Origin: CAZYBG01 sp964645155
Lineage (GTDB): Bacteria; Pseudomonadota; Alphaproteobacteria; Rhodobacterales; Rhodobacteraceae
Assembly (NCBI GenBank): GCA_964645155.1
Contig: CAZYBG010000068.1
Coordinates: forward strand, 1 to 17,919
DNA length: 17,919 nucleotides
Direction: 5' to 3'
Made by a program: the position numbers and the translations under genes. Below are positions 6,590-13,363 of the stretch, piece by piece. The notes under the pieces were generated by a model, which saw only the letters and a list, made by a program, of their open reading frames with translations, ran no database searches and was not told where the DNA came from. How positions within the stretch are numbered: the stretch's first letter is position 1; the number at the start of each line of letters is the position of its first letter.

Positions 6590-7746
6590 CAGTGCCGCTC
6601 GCCGGTGCCGAGGGGTGTCGGCGGCACCGTCTCGGGCACCCGGCCGTAGACATGCGGCAGCGAGCAGGTCTTGAGGTGCGGCAGCACCTTCTCGCCGAAA
6701 TGGTGCGCCTCGTCGAGATGCGGGTAGCCCGAGAAGATGAAGGCGCGGATGCCCATGCGGCGGTAGTCCTCGATGGTGGAGAGCACCTGGTCGGTCGATC
6801 CGACCAGCGCCGCGCCGCAGCCCGACCGCGCCCGGCCGATCCCGGTCCAGAGGTGCGGCTCGATGTAGCCGAACCTGTCGGCCAGCTCGCGCGCCTTCGC
6901 CTGGTGCGCGACGCCGAGCGAGCCCTTGTCGAGCGCGCGCTCGCGGATCAGCCGCCCGAACTCGTCGTCGAGCTTCGAGACCAGTTCCTCGGCATATTCC
7001 CGCGCCTCGGCCTCGGTCTCGCGCACGATCATGTGGACGCGCAGCCCGTAGTCGAGGATCCGGCCGTGCTCCTCGGCGACCGCATGGACCGCGCGCATCC
7101 GCCCGGCCAGCTGCTCCCTTGTCTCGGGCCACATCAGGTAGACGTCGCAATGCTCGCCGCAGAGCGCGAGGGCATCGGGGCTGTAGCCGCCGAAGTACAG
7201 GAGCGGCCCGCCCGCCTGCTGGTAGGGCCTGGCCGGGTCGGCCGGCACGCGGGCCAGATCGTAGAGCTGCCCGTGATGCTCGATGTGGTCCTGCTCCCAG
7301 GCCTGGCGCAGGATCTGCACCACCTCGCGCGAGCGCTGGTAGCGGGTGGCGCTGTCCACCGTCTCGCCGGGGAAGTCCGACGAGATCACGTTGAGCGTGA
7401 GCCGCCCCTCCAGCATGTGGTCGAGCGTCGCGACGGTGCGCGCGAGCATGTAGGGATGCATCTCGCCGCAGCGTATCGCGGCCAGCAGGTTGATGCGGTG
7501 GGTGATCGGCGCGCAGCCCGCCACGAAGCTCAGCGTGTCCTGGCCGACCTGGTAGGACGAGGGGCAGAGGATGTTGCGGAAGCCCAGGTCCTCGGCCGTC
7601 GTGACGATCTTCGAGCAATGCGCCCAGGACGAGCGCAGGTCGCCGTCGGGCACGCCGAGAAAGCGGTAGTCGTCCGAGCAGAGCGCCGCGAACCAGCTCA
7701 CCTCCGAGGCGTCGAGCGCTTCCGACCTGACCGGCACGACCGTCAT
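6589..7746 (-). CDS. smoC: SsuD-like FMNH2-dependent monooxygenase, candidate sulfoquinovose monooxygenase (SmoC-like)
   Basis: A 385-residue bacterial luciferase-like (LLM) flavin monooxygenase closely resembling alkanesulfonate monooxygenase SsuD. Shared features are GPLLYFGGYSPDA (180-192), CDVYLMW (200-206), GLRVHMIVRET (234-244), RSGCGAALVGS (307-317) and FSGYPHLDEA (338-347). Thus the SsuD active-site Arg/His pair (Arg236, His238), the phosphate/loop Arg307 and the Tyr341 equivalent are kept. The SsuD cysteine near residue 54 is not (CPSSYQVGQD aligns there), and Trp206, His343 and a different N-terminal region set it apart. These fit a sulfosugar rather than an alkanesulfonate pocket. 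The reaction inferred is C-S bond cleavage of sulfoquinovose with O2 and FMNH2, giving sulfite and 6-oxo-glucose. It is first in the operon; GGGGGA precedes the ATG by about 3-5 bases. SfnG- or MsuD-type sulfonate or sulfone oxidation remains possible. Confidence 0.85.
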   Translation of the reverse strand: MTVVPVRSEALDASEVSWFAALCSDDYRFLGVPDGDLRSSWAHCSKIVTTAEDLGFRNILCPSSYQVGQDTLSFVAGCAPITHRINLLAAIRCGEMHPYMLARTVATLDHMLEGRLTLNVISSDFPGETVDSATRYQRSREVVQILRQAWEQDHIEHHGQLYDLARVPADPARPYQQAGGPLLYFGGYSPDALALCGEHCDVYLMWPETREQLAGRMRAVHAVAEEHGRILDYGLRVHMIVRETEAEAREYAEELVSKLDDEFGRLIRERALDKGSLGVAHQAKARELADRFGYIEPHLWTGIGRARSGCGAALVGSTDQVLSTIEDYRRMGIRAFIFSGYPHLDEAHHFGEKVLPHLKTCSLPHVYGRVPETVPPTPLGTGERH

Positions 7747-7821
7747 GATTCCCCCGCAGTTTTCGCTTGCGTAGCACCTGCCATGATGTAGATCAATGCT
7801 AGATCAATCCTCCGGGACCCG
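7747..7821. promoter_or_regulatory. Divergent promoter/operator region between smoC-like operon and GntR gene
   Basis: A 75-bp gap between two divergent transcription units. On the minus strand TTGATC (7796-7791), 17 bases, then TACGCA (7773-7768) could be weak -35/-10 elements for the monooxygenase operon. On the plus strand TTGCGT with TAGATC 16 bases later could serve the GntR gene. Both overlap the TAGATCAAT repeat, so a bound GntR protein could block both directions. The promoter boxes are poor matches and only suggestive; the region's role follows from its position. Confidence 0.5.
7789..7808 (+). promoter_or_regulatory. Direct repeat TAGATCAAT x2, candidate GntR operator
   Basis: TAGATCAAT occurs at 7789-7797 and 7800-7808, spaced 11 bases start to start, that is about one helical turn, so both copies face the same side of the DNA. 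They lie 14-33 bases before the GntR start codon. In a 70 % GC setting, two exact copies of an AT-rich 9-mer are unlikely by chance. GntR proteins often bind inverted repeats, so a direct repeat would be somewhat atypical. Confidence 0.55.
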
Positions 7822-8523
7822 ATGAACGCGCCGAACCTGCTGCCGCGCTATGTGCAGATCAGCGAGATGCTGATCCGCGAGATCATGGCCGGCCGCCTGC
7901 TCGAGGGCGAGCGCCTGCCGCCCGAGCGCGAGATGGCCGCCGGGCTCGGCATCGCCGTCGGGACGCTGCGCAAGGCGCTGGCCGAGCTCGCGGCGCGCGG
8001 GCTTCTCGAGCGGGTGCAGGGGTCGGGCAACTACGTCCGCCACCGGCCGGAAGTGCCCTCGCTCTACGCCATGTTCCGGCTCGAGCTGCTGCAGGGCGGC
8101 GGCCTGCCGACCGCCGAGGTGCTCTCGGTCGACCGGCTGCCGAAGCCCGCCGACGCGCCGGCCTTCGGCCGCTCGGCCGAGGGCCACCGGATCCGCCGCC
8201 TGCGCCGCCTGTCGGGCGTGCCGGTCGCGGCCGAGGAGATCTGGCTCGATGCCGGGCGCGCGGCCGCGGTCCGGCGCGAGGACCTGTCGGATTCGCTCTA
8301 CCACTTCTACCGCACGCGGCTCGGCTTCTGGATCGCGCGGGCGACCGACCAGGTCGGGATCGCGCCGGCGCCCGGCTGGGCGCCGCCGGCGTTCGGCCCC
8401 AGGCCGGGCGAGACCTGCGGCTTTGTCGAGCGGCTGGCGAGCGCACAGGACGGCGCGCCCTGCGAGTATTCCCGCACCTGGTTCGATGCGGGCCGCGCCC
8501 GCTATGTGCAGCGGCTGAAATAG
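7822..8523 (+). CDS. GntR family transcriptional regulator with UTRA ligand domain
   Basis: A 233-residue HutC-type GntR regulator. The N-terminal winged helix (about 8-74) shows YVQISEMLIREIMAGRLLEGERLPPEREMA, the recognition helix region VGTLRKALAELAARGLL, and the wing RVQGSGNYV (64-72). The C-terminal UTRA effector domain (about 80-230) shows the usual late pattern FVERLASAQDGAPCEYSRTWFDAGRARY. UTRA domains commonly sense sugars, sugar phosphates or other pathway metabolites. It is divergent from the monooxygenase/TRAP operon and precedes the Gfo/Idh gene by 10 bases, the layout expected of a local repressor of both arms. The inducer is inferred to be sulfoquinovose or a product. The ribosome binding site is weak, possibly because the operator sits so close to the start. 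Confidence 0.92.
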   Translation: MNAPNLLPRYVQISEMLIREIMAGRLLEGERLPPEREMAAGLGIAVGTLRKALAELAARGLLERVQGSGNYVRHRPEVPSLYAMFRLELLQGGGLPTAEVLSVDRLPKPADAPAFGRSAEGHRIRRLRRLSGVPVAAEEIWLDAGRAAAVRREDLSDSLYHFYRTRLGFWIARATDQVGIAPAPGWAPPAFGPRPGETCGFVERLASAQDGAPCEYSRTWFDAGRARYVQRLK

Positions 8524-8533
8524 GGGGACGGAT

Positions 8534-9676
8534 GTGAAGACGGTCAGATACGGGGTCATCGGCTGCGGCATGATGGGGCAGGAGCATCTGCGCAACATCG
8601 CGCTGCTGCCCGGGGCCGAGGTCGCGGCGATCTTCGAGCCCGATCCCGGGATGGCGGCGCTCGCCGCGACGCTCGCGCCGCGGGCCGCGCTGGCGGGGTC
8701 GGTCGCCGGGGTGCTCGCGGCGCCGGTCGACTGCCTCCTCGTCGCCTCGCCGAACCACGTCCATCTCGACCAGCTCGAGGCGATCGCCGCGGCCCGGCCG
8801 CTGCCGGTCCTGATCGAGAAACCGCTCTTCACCCGTCCGGCCGACGCGCCGCGCCTCGCCGCGTTCCGCGACCGCTACCCCGCGCCCGTCTGGGTGGCGA
8901 TGGAGTACCGCTACATGCCGCCGGTGGCGCTCATGCTGGCCGAGGCGCAGGCGGCGACCGGCGGCATCGCCATGCTCACGATCCGCGAGCACCGCTTCCC
9001 GTTCCTCCCGAAGGTCGGCGCGTGGAACCGCTTCAACCGCCAGACCGGCGGCACCTTCGTGGAGAAATGCTGCCACTTCTTCGACCTGATGCGCCTTGCG
9101 ATCGGCGCTGACCCGGTCCGGGTCATGGCCTCGGGCGGGCAGGCGGTGAACCACAAGGACGAGCTCTACGGCGACGAGCGCCCCGACGTGTGGGACCACG
9201 GCTACGCGATCGTCGAGTTCCGGGGCGGCGCCCGGGCGATGCTCGAGCTCTGCATGTTCGCCGAAGGCAGCCGCTACCAGGAGGAGCTTTCCGCGGTGGG
9301 CCCGGCGGGCAAGATCGAGGCGCTGGTGCCGGGGCCCGGCCGCTTCTGGCCGGCCGAGCTCGGCGCGGCGCCCGTGGCCCGGGTGATCGTCAGCCCGCGG
9401 TCGCCGAAGGGGCCGCGGGTGCTCGACGTCCCGGTCGACCCGGCGCTGCTCGCCGCGGGCGACCACAACGGCTCGACCTTCTACCAGCACGAACGCTTCG
9501 TCGCCGTCGTCCGCGGCACCGCCGCGCCCGAGGTCACGCTGGAGGATGGCTGGTGGGCCGTGGCGATGGGGCAGGCGGCGCAGCTGTCCGCCGCCGAGGG
9601 CCGGGCGGTCGATCTGGCGGCCGAGGGCCTCGGCCCGCCCGCGGGCCAGCGGCGGCCGGCGGCCCGCGCCGTCTGA
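8534..9676 (+). CDS. Gfo/Idh/MocA family protein, candidate NAD+-dependent sulfoquinovosidase (SqgA/GH188-like)
   Basis: A 380-residue NAD(P)-dependent protein. The N-terminal Rossmann domain has GVIGCGMMG at 7-15 and the family EKP at 95-97. The C-terminal domain has GGTFVEKCCHFFDLMR at 172-187 with His181 and Asp184, the catalytic-site pattern of the family. Most members oxidise or reduce sugars and inositols; a few (GH109, GH188) are glycosidases that use NAD+ for transient C3 oxidation. GH188 sulfoquinovosidases are reported from sulfoquinovose clusters lacking a GH31 SQase, including in the Roseobacter group, which is exactly the situation here. A plain sugar dehydrogenase is the alternative. 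The start is GTG at 8534, after GGGGGACGG; an ATG two bases earlier stops at once. It follows the GntR gene by 10 bases. The C-terminal tail (about 365-380) is Pro/Arg/Ala-rich and probably disordered. Confidence 0.88.
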   Translation: MKTVRYGVIGCGMMGQEHLRNIALLPGAEVAAIFEPDPGMAALAATLAPRAALAGSVAGVLAAPVDCLLVASPNHVHLDQLEAIAAARPLPVLIEKPLFTRPADAPRLAAFRDRYPAPVWVAMEYRYMPPVALMLAEAQAATGGIAMLTIREHRFPFLPKVGAWNRFNRQTGGTFVEKCCHFFDLMRLAIGADPVRVMASGGQAVNHKDELYGDERPDVWDHGYAIVEFRGGARAMLELCMFAEGSRYQEELSAVGPAGKIEALVPGPGRFWPAELGAAPVARVIVSPRSPKGPRVLDVPVDPALLAAGDHNGSTFYQHERFVAVVRGTAAPEVTLEDGWWAVAMGQAAQLSAAEGRAVDLAAEGLGPPAGQRRPAARAV

Positions 9677-9680
9677 TCCC

Positions 9681-9723
9681 TCGGGTGGCCCGAAGTGCCG
9701 CCGCCCGCTCACGCGTCGGGCGG
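9681..9723. terminator. Hairpin pair between convergent Gfo/Idh and TetR genes
   Basis: TCGGG-TGG-CCCGA (9681-9693) forms a small hairpin directly after the Gfo/Idh stop, and CCGCCCG/CGGGCGG (9701-9707 with 9717-9723) a second one that runs into the end of the TetR gene. The convergent genes need termination here, but neither hairpin has a T tract. Confidence 0.3.
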
Positions 9724-10326
9724 GATCAGGCCGAGGCCGCGGAGATAGATGCCGATCCCGGTCTCGAGCAGGTCCTCGGGCGGGAACGGCGAGGTCCGGC
9801 CGGGCTGGCCGCGCGCGAACAGCTCGACCACGCCGTGGCTCATCGCCCAGACATGGGCCGAGAACATCGAGGCCGGCGGCCGCTTGGCCGGCGGGATGTG
9901 CTCGGACAGCGCGACCGCCGCCGTCTCGAGCACGTCCGACGCCCGCCGCGCGGCCAGCGCCAGCGCGGGCGTGGCGTTGACGCTGACGCCGGATTCGAAC
10001 ATCGCGACGTAGTGGCCCGGGAACTTGCGCGCGAAGGCGAGATAGGCCCGCCCCGTCGCCTCGAACGCGGCGAGCGCGGTCGGCCCGCCGCTGGAATAGG
10101 CGTGCTCCATCAGGTCGCCGAAGATCTCGTAGCCCTGCCGCGCGATCTCGGCGATCAGCTCCTCCCGCCCCGAGAAATGCCGGTAGACCGCGGCCGGGGT
10201 CACCCCCGCCTCCTTCGCCGCCTCCGACAGGGTGAAGCCCTGCGGCCCCTTCTCCTCGATGAGATGCAGCGCCGCCTCGGCGAGGGCGCGGCGCAGGTCG
10301 CCATGGTGATAGCCGCGCTTGGCCAT
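9709..10326 (-). CDS. TetR/AcrR family regulator with WHG domain
   Basis: A 205-residue TetR-type repressor. The N-terminal HTH is clear: GDLRRALAEAALHLIEEKGPQGFTL (9-33), SEAAKEAGVTPAAVYRHFSGREEL (34-57). The ligand-binding C terminus carries the W..HG motif (Trp160, His164, Gly165, in HVWAMSHGVVEL), which marks the WHG subgroup. Its start overlaps the PPK2 stop by one base (TGATG), so it is probably translated from the same message as the polyphosphate kinase. No palindromic operator could be recognised nearby. The ligand and targets are unknown; control of its own operon is the simplest guess. The gene ends 32 bases from the convergent Gfo/Idh gene. Confidence 0.92.
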   Translation of the reverse strand: MAKRGYHHGDLRRALAEAALHLIEEKGPQGFTLSEAAKEAGVTPAAVYRHFSGREELIAEIARQGYEIFGDLMEHAYSSGGPTALAAFEATGRAYLAFARKFPGHYVAMFESGVSVNATPALALAARRASDVLETAAVALSEHIPPAKRPPASMFSAHVWAMSHGVVELFARGQPGRTSPFPPEDLLETGIGIYLRGLGLIPPDA

Positions 10327-11207
10327 CAGAGCAGGTCGGGGCCTCCGCAGATCGCCCGGTCGATCTCGCCGATCGCGTGCCGGTCGCGCCCGGCATAGTC
10401 GACCGCCAGAAGCACCGTCTGGATCGCGGCGATGCGCGCGCGCGCCTTGTCGTCCGACAGGATCACCGTCCAGGGCGCGTGCCGGCTGTGCGACTTCTCC
10501 ATGGTCTGGGCGATCGCCGCGGAATAGGCATCCCACTTCTTCAGCCCCTCGACGTCGATCCAGGACAGCTTCCACTGCTTCAGCGGATCGCTCTCGCGGG
10601 CGAGGAAGCGGCGCAGCTGCTCGGCGCGGCCGACCGAGAGCCAGAGCTTCACCAGCACGATGCCCTCGTCGATGATCATCTTCTCGAAATCCGGAAGCTG
10701 CCGGAAGAACAGCTTGCGCTGCGCCGGGGTCGAGAAGCCGAAGACATGCTCCACCACGCCGCGGTTGTACCACGACCGGTCGAACAGCGCGATCTCGCCG
10801 GCCGCCGGCAACCAGTCGACATAGCGCTGGAAGTACCATTGCGAGGCCTCGCGCTCGGTCGGCTTCGGCAGCGCGACGATATAGGCCGAGCGCGGGTTGA
10901 GGTTCTCGCGGATCCGCTCGATCGTGCCGCCCTTGCCGGCGGCGTCGCGCCCCTCGAACAGCACGCAGAGCCGCTTTCCGGTCGACCGCAGGTCGTAGTA
11001 CATCTTCACCAGTTCGACCTGCAGGCGCGCCATCTGCGCCTCGTAGTCCTTGTTCTTCATCTCGGCGCGGTAGGGATAGGTCTCCGACAGGATGTCGTCC
11101 TTGCCGGCCCTCGCGATCAGCTTGCGGATGCCGGCGGGCGCCTCGCTTTCGAGGAACCTGGTGATCTCGCCGACGAAGGGGATCGGGGCGGGGGTGTCCT
11201 TGGCCAT
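10326..11207 (-). CDS. ppk2: Polyphosphate kinase 2 (PPK2 family)
   Basis: A 293-residue cytosolic enzyme that transfers phosphate between polyphosphate and nucleoside diphosphates. The Walker A motif GRDAAGKGG is at 86-94, Walker B LFDRSWYNRG at 141-150, and the lid region with RFLARESDPLKQWKLS follows at 200-215. Further conserved blocks are NPRSAYIVALPKPTERE (104-120) and the SRHAPWTVILSDDK end (241-254). Length and single-domain form match the class I type, which mainly makes ATP or GTP from ADP or GDP, although class cannot be proved by eye. The start at 11207 has GAGGCGA about 6 bases upstream; a longer in-frame start 57 bases earlier has no such support. It is followed by the coupled TetR gene. 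It may buffer energy or stress responses. Confidence 0.94.
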   Translation of the reverse strand: MAKDTPAPIPFVGEITRFLESEAPAGIRKLIARAGKDDILSETYPYRAEMKNKDYEAQMARLQVELVKMYYDLRSTGKRLCVLFEGRDAAGKGGTIERIRENLNPRSAYIVALPKPTEREASQWYFQRYVDWLPAAGEIALFDRSWYNRGVVEHVFGFSTPAQRKLFFRQLPDFEKMIIDEGIVLVKLWLSVGRAEQLRRFLARESDPLKQWKLSWIDVEGLKKWDAYSAAIAQTMEKSHSRHAPWTVILSDDKARARIAAIQTVLLAVDYAGRDRHAIGEIDRAICGGPDLL

Positions 11208-11281
11208 CGCTGTCGCCTCGCATGCGGGGTCGGGCCAGTATGGCGATTGCCGCGGGGCGCGCAATCGGCGCGCGTGCCGCG

Positions 11282-11317
11282 CCCGTATAGGTGCCCGTAT
11301 CGGTGCCCGTATCGGTT
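11282..11317 (-). repeat. Three tandem 12-bp units in the gap after the desaturase gene
   Basis: CCCGTATAGGTG (11282-11293), CCCGTATCGGTG (11294-11305) and CCCGTATCGGTT (11306-11317): three units differing by one base each from the consensus at most. They begin at the desaturase stop codon (11316-11318) and run toward PPK2. A simple microsatellite-like expansion with no visible hairpin; it could vary in copy number between strains. Confidence 0.75.
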
Positions 11318-12311
11318 ACTCCGCCGGTGCGCCGCGGCGCGGACGGCGGTGCAGCAGCCGCGACCAGGTCTGCCGGACCGGGCGGAAATAGAGCGCGCCG
11401 AGCGTGTGCCAGGCGCCGCCATCCTCGGCGGTGCCGAGGCCGAAGGTGATCTCCTCCTTCGCCCGCGGCGCGTAGAGCGTGCCGGCCGCCCAGTCCCAGA
11501 AGGCGAAGACGAAACCCATGTTCCTGTCCCAATGCCGGCGCGCGGTCGAGTGGTGGATGTGGTGCTGCGCCGGGCAGATCAGCACGTGCTGCAGCCAGAC
11601 CGGATAGCGCACCCAGACATGGCTGTGGCGCAGGTTGAAGGCGGCCAGGAAGAAGAGGCAGAGCAGGATGTTGACGTCGAAGATCGACAGGATCACCGCG
11701 CCGGCGCCGAAGGCGTGGACGAAGCCCGCATAGACCGCGCCGATCACCACCGAACTGGCGAGGCTGTCGGCGATCTCCTCGACCGGGTGCATCCGCGCGG
11801 CGGTGATAGGGGTCATGACCTCGGCCGAATGGTGCACCTTGTGATAGTCCCAGAGCACCGGGACGACATGGAACAGGTGGTGCATGAACCAGAGCACGAA
11901 ATCGAGGACGACGAGCGCCGCGAGGGTGAGCGCGAGCGACAGCGCCGGGTTCGGCGCGGTGCCCGGGCCGGCCGGTCCGAATACCGCGGTCAGCACCGCG
12001 GTCGCGGTCCCGGCGATCGTGGCGGAGCCGATCAGGACCGAGCCGTAGATCGCCGCCCGCAGCATCCGGTTGACGACGAAGAACGAAAAGTCGGCCTGCG
12101 CGGAGGGGTGGCGCAGCACCTCCATCGGCACCAGCCAGCGCACCAGGCCCGCGACCCTGAGCCGGCCGCCGCGCGCTTCGGTCGCGACATAGACGCCGGT
12201 CGCCACGACCAGCGCCGAGAGCATGTAGATGTAGCCGAGCCGGTCGCCGGGATCGACGAAGTGCCGCAGCGGCGCCAGCACGACGTCGAGGATGACGGAC
12301 TCTTCCAGCAT
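11316..12311 (-). CDS. Sterol desaturase / fatty acid hydroxylase family membrane protein
   Basis: A 331-residue integral membrane di-iron oxygenase. The histidine boxes that bind iron are complete: HHLFH (144-148), HKVHH (157-161), and QHHIHH (249-254), with HSH at 229-231 between. Hydrophobic segments surround them at about 28-44, 85-112, 127-150, 185-200 and 206-226. Members hydroxylate or desaturate sterols, fatty acids, carotenoids or alkylglycerols; bacterial members of this size are mostly uncharacterised. Nothing in the neighbours (hydrolase, PPK2) fixes the substrate, though a lipid is likely. The start has only a weak ribosome binding site (GCAGG close to the ATG). A 12-bp tandem repeat follows the stop. 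Confidence 0.9.
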   Translation of the reverse strand: MLEESVILDVVLAPLRHFVDPGDRLGYIYMLSALVVATGVYVATEARGGRLRVAGLVRWLVPMEVLRHPSAQADFSFFVVNRMLRAAIYGSVLIGSATIAGTATAVLTAVFGPAGPGTAPNPALSLALTLAALVVLDFVLWFMHHLFHVVPVLWDYHKVHHSAEVMTPITAARMHPVEEIADSLASSVVIGAVYAGFVHAFGAGAVILSIFDVNILLCLFFLAAFNLRHSHVWVRYPVWLQHVLICPAQHHIHHSTARRHWDRNMGFVFAFWDWAAGTLYAPRAKEEITFGLGTAEDGGAWHTLGALYFRPVRQTWSRLLHRRPRRGAPAE

Positions 12312-12385
12312 GCCTGCGACCCTGCTGCACCTGCCACCCGCCTAGCACGTTTCGGCGGGCGCCGCAGCCCCGCGGTGGACCCTGC

Positions 12386-13363
12386 TCAGCGCAGCCCGGC
12401 GCGGCGGGCGGCGCGGTCGATCGCGGCGACCGCCGCCGCGGGGTCGGCGTGGTGCGGCATGTGGCCGACGCCCGGAAGCTCGGTCAGCCGCGCGCCGGGG
12501 GCCTGCGCCGCCAGGCGCCGCGAATGCACCTCGATCGGCACGATCGTGTCGGCGGTGCCGTGCACGATCTCGATCGGGATCGCGAGCGAGGGATAGCGCG
12601 CCGCCATCGCCGTGACATGCGGCTTCAGCCCGTTCACCTGCCGGGCATTGGCGCGCAGCGAGTCCGGGCGCAGCGTCAGCGCGACGCCGACATGCGCGGC
12701 GTAGCCCTCGGGCACCGGGTCGGGGGCGAAGATGTCGGCGATGGTGCGCGCGGCCCGCGCTTCCGTCGCCAGGGCGGAGACCAGCGGCACCACCGTCGCC
12801 CCGCCGAGCCGCGACGAGGCGACGCCGTACCAGGCGCCGAGCCCGCCCTCCCAGGGCTCGACGGCGCCGGCGAGCGAGACCACGGCGGCCACCCGCCCGG
12901 GCCGGTCGAGCGCCCAGGCCATCGCCACCGCGCCGCCGAAGCTGTGGCCGACCACCACCGCGCGCTCGACCCCGAGCTCGGCGGCGGCGGCGTCGAGCAG
13001 CGCGGCCTGCTCGGCCGGGCTTTCGGCCCAGCCCGGCAGCCGCCCGGTATGGCCGAGGCCGGGCCGGTCGAAGGCGATCACCCGGTAGCGCCCCGACAGC
13101 CGCCCGGCGAGGTCGAAGGTGAAGTCGCGCAGGTTGCCGCCCGCGCCATGCAGCAGGATCACGTCGGGGCCCCGGCCCTCGACATGGGCGTGAACCTGAA
13201 CCCCGTTCACCGCTAGAAGCCGCCCGGTCGGCGGATAGCGCTCCTCTGCCGTCATTTCCGGTCTCTCCGCGGTACCGATGCCGGTCGCCGCGCAGCCGAC
13301 CGCCGCCGCCGCGAGCGCGGCGAACAGCAGTCTACGGGCGGCGGCCGATCGCGGCAGGGTCAT
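12386..13363 (-). CDS. Alpha/beta hydrolase with lipoprotein-like signal peptide
   Basis: A 325-residue alpha/beta-hydrolase-fold protein. The triad is visible: Ser141 in VGHSFGGA, Asp272 in HGTADTIVP and His301 in GVGHMPH; the oxyanion region LLHGAGGN is at 70-77. The N terminus MTLPRSAAARRLLFAALAAAAVGC has a basic start, a hydrophobic core and a cysteine at 24 after AVG, a near-match to a lipobox, so it is probably an envelope lipoprotein. The natural substrate is unknown; epoxide hydrolase, lactonase and esterase members look alike here. The start at 13363 lies inside metA (32-base overlap with the metA end), without a clear ribosome binding site, suggesting translational coupling. A start further upstream in the same frame would add an arginine-rich leader and spoil the signal peptide. 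Confidence 0.87.
   Translation of the reverse strand: MTLPRSAAARRLLFAALAAAAVGCAATGIGTAERPEMTAEERYPPTGRLLAVNGVQVHAHVEGRGPDVILLHGAGGNLRDFTFDLAGRLSGRYRVIAFDRPGLGHTGRLPGWAESPAEQAALLDAAAAELGVERAVVVGHSFGGAVAMAWALDRPGRVAAVVSLAGAVEPWEGGLGAWYGVASSRLGGATVVPLVSALATEARAARTIADIFAPDPVPEGYAAHVGVALTLRPDSLRANARQVNGLKPHVTAMAARYPSLAIPIEIVHGTADTIVPIEVHSRRLAAQAPGARLTELPGVGHMPHHADPAAAVAAIDRAARRAGLR

Noticed and set aside
5672..7777. A single open frame that would fuse an N-terminal extension to the AKR
   Set aside because: The part upstream of 6589 is antisense-like nonsense over the real LLM monooxygenase frame; the AKR begins at the TGATG overlap.
2097..9676. Ordinary SsuEADCB alkanesulfonate sulfur-scavenging operon
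   Set aside because: There is no SsuE-type reductase and no ABC transporter, and an AKR, a TRAP system and a sugar-type Gfo/Idh protein are present, which fits carbon use of a sulfosugar better than sulfur scavenging.
10377..12596. Long plus-strand open frame of 739 codons, and another at 13410-15302
   Set aside because: Both are antisense to well-supported genes (PPK2 and desaturase; metA and ATPase) and have the same low-complexity HRDQ-rich composition as other shadow frames.
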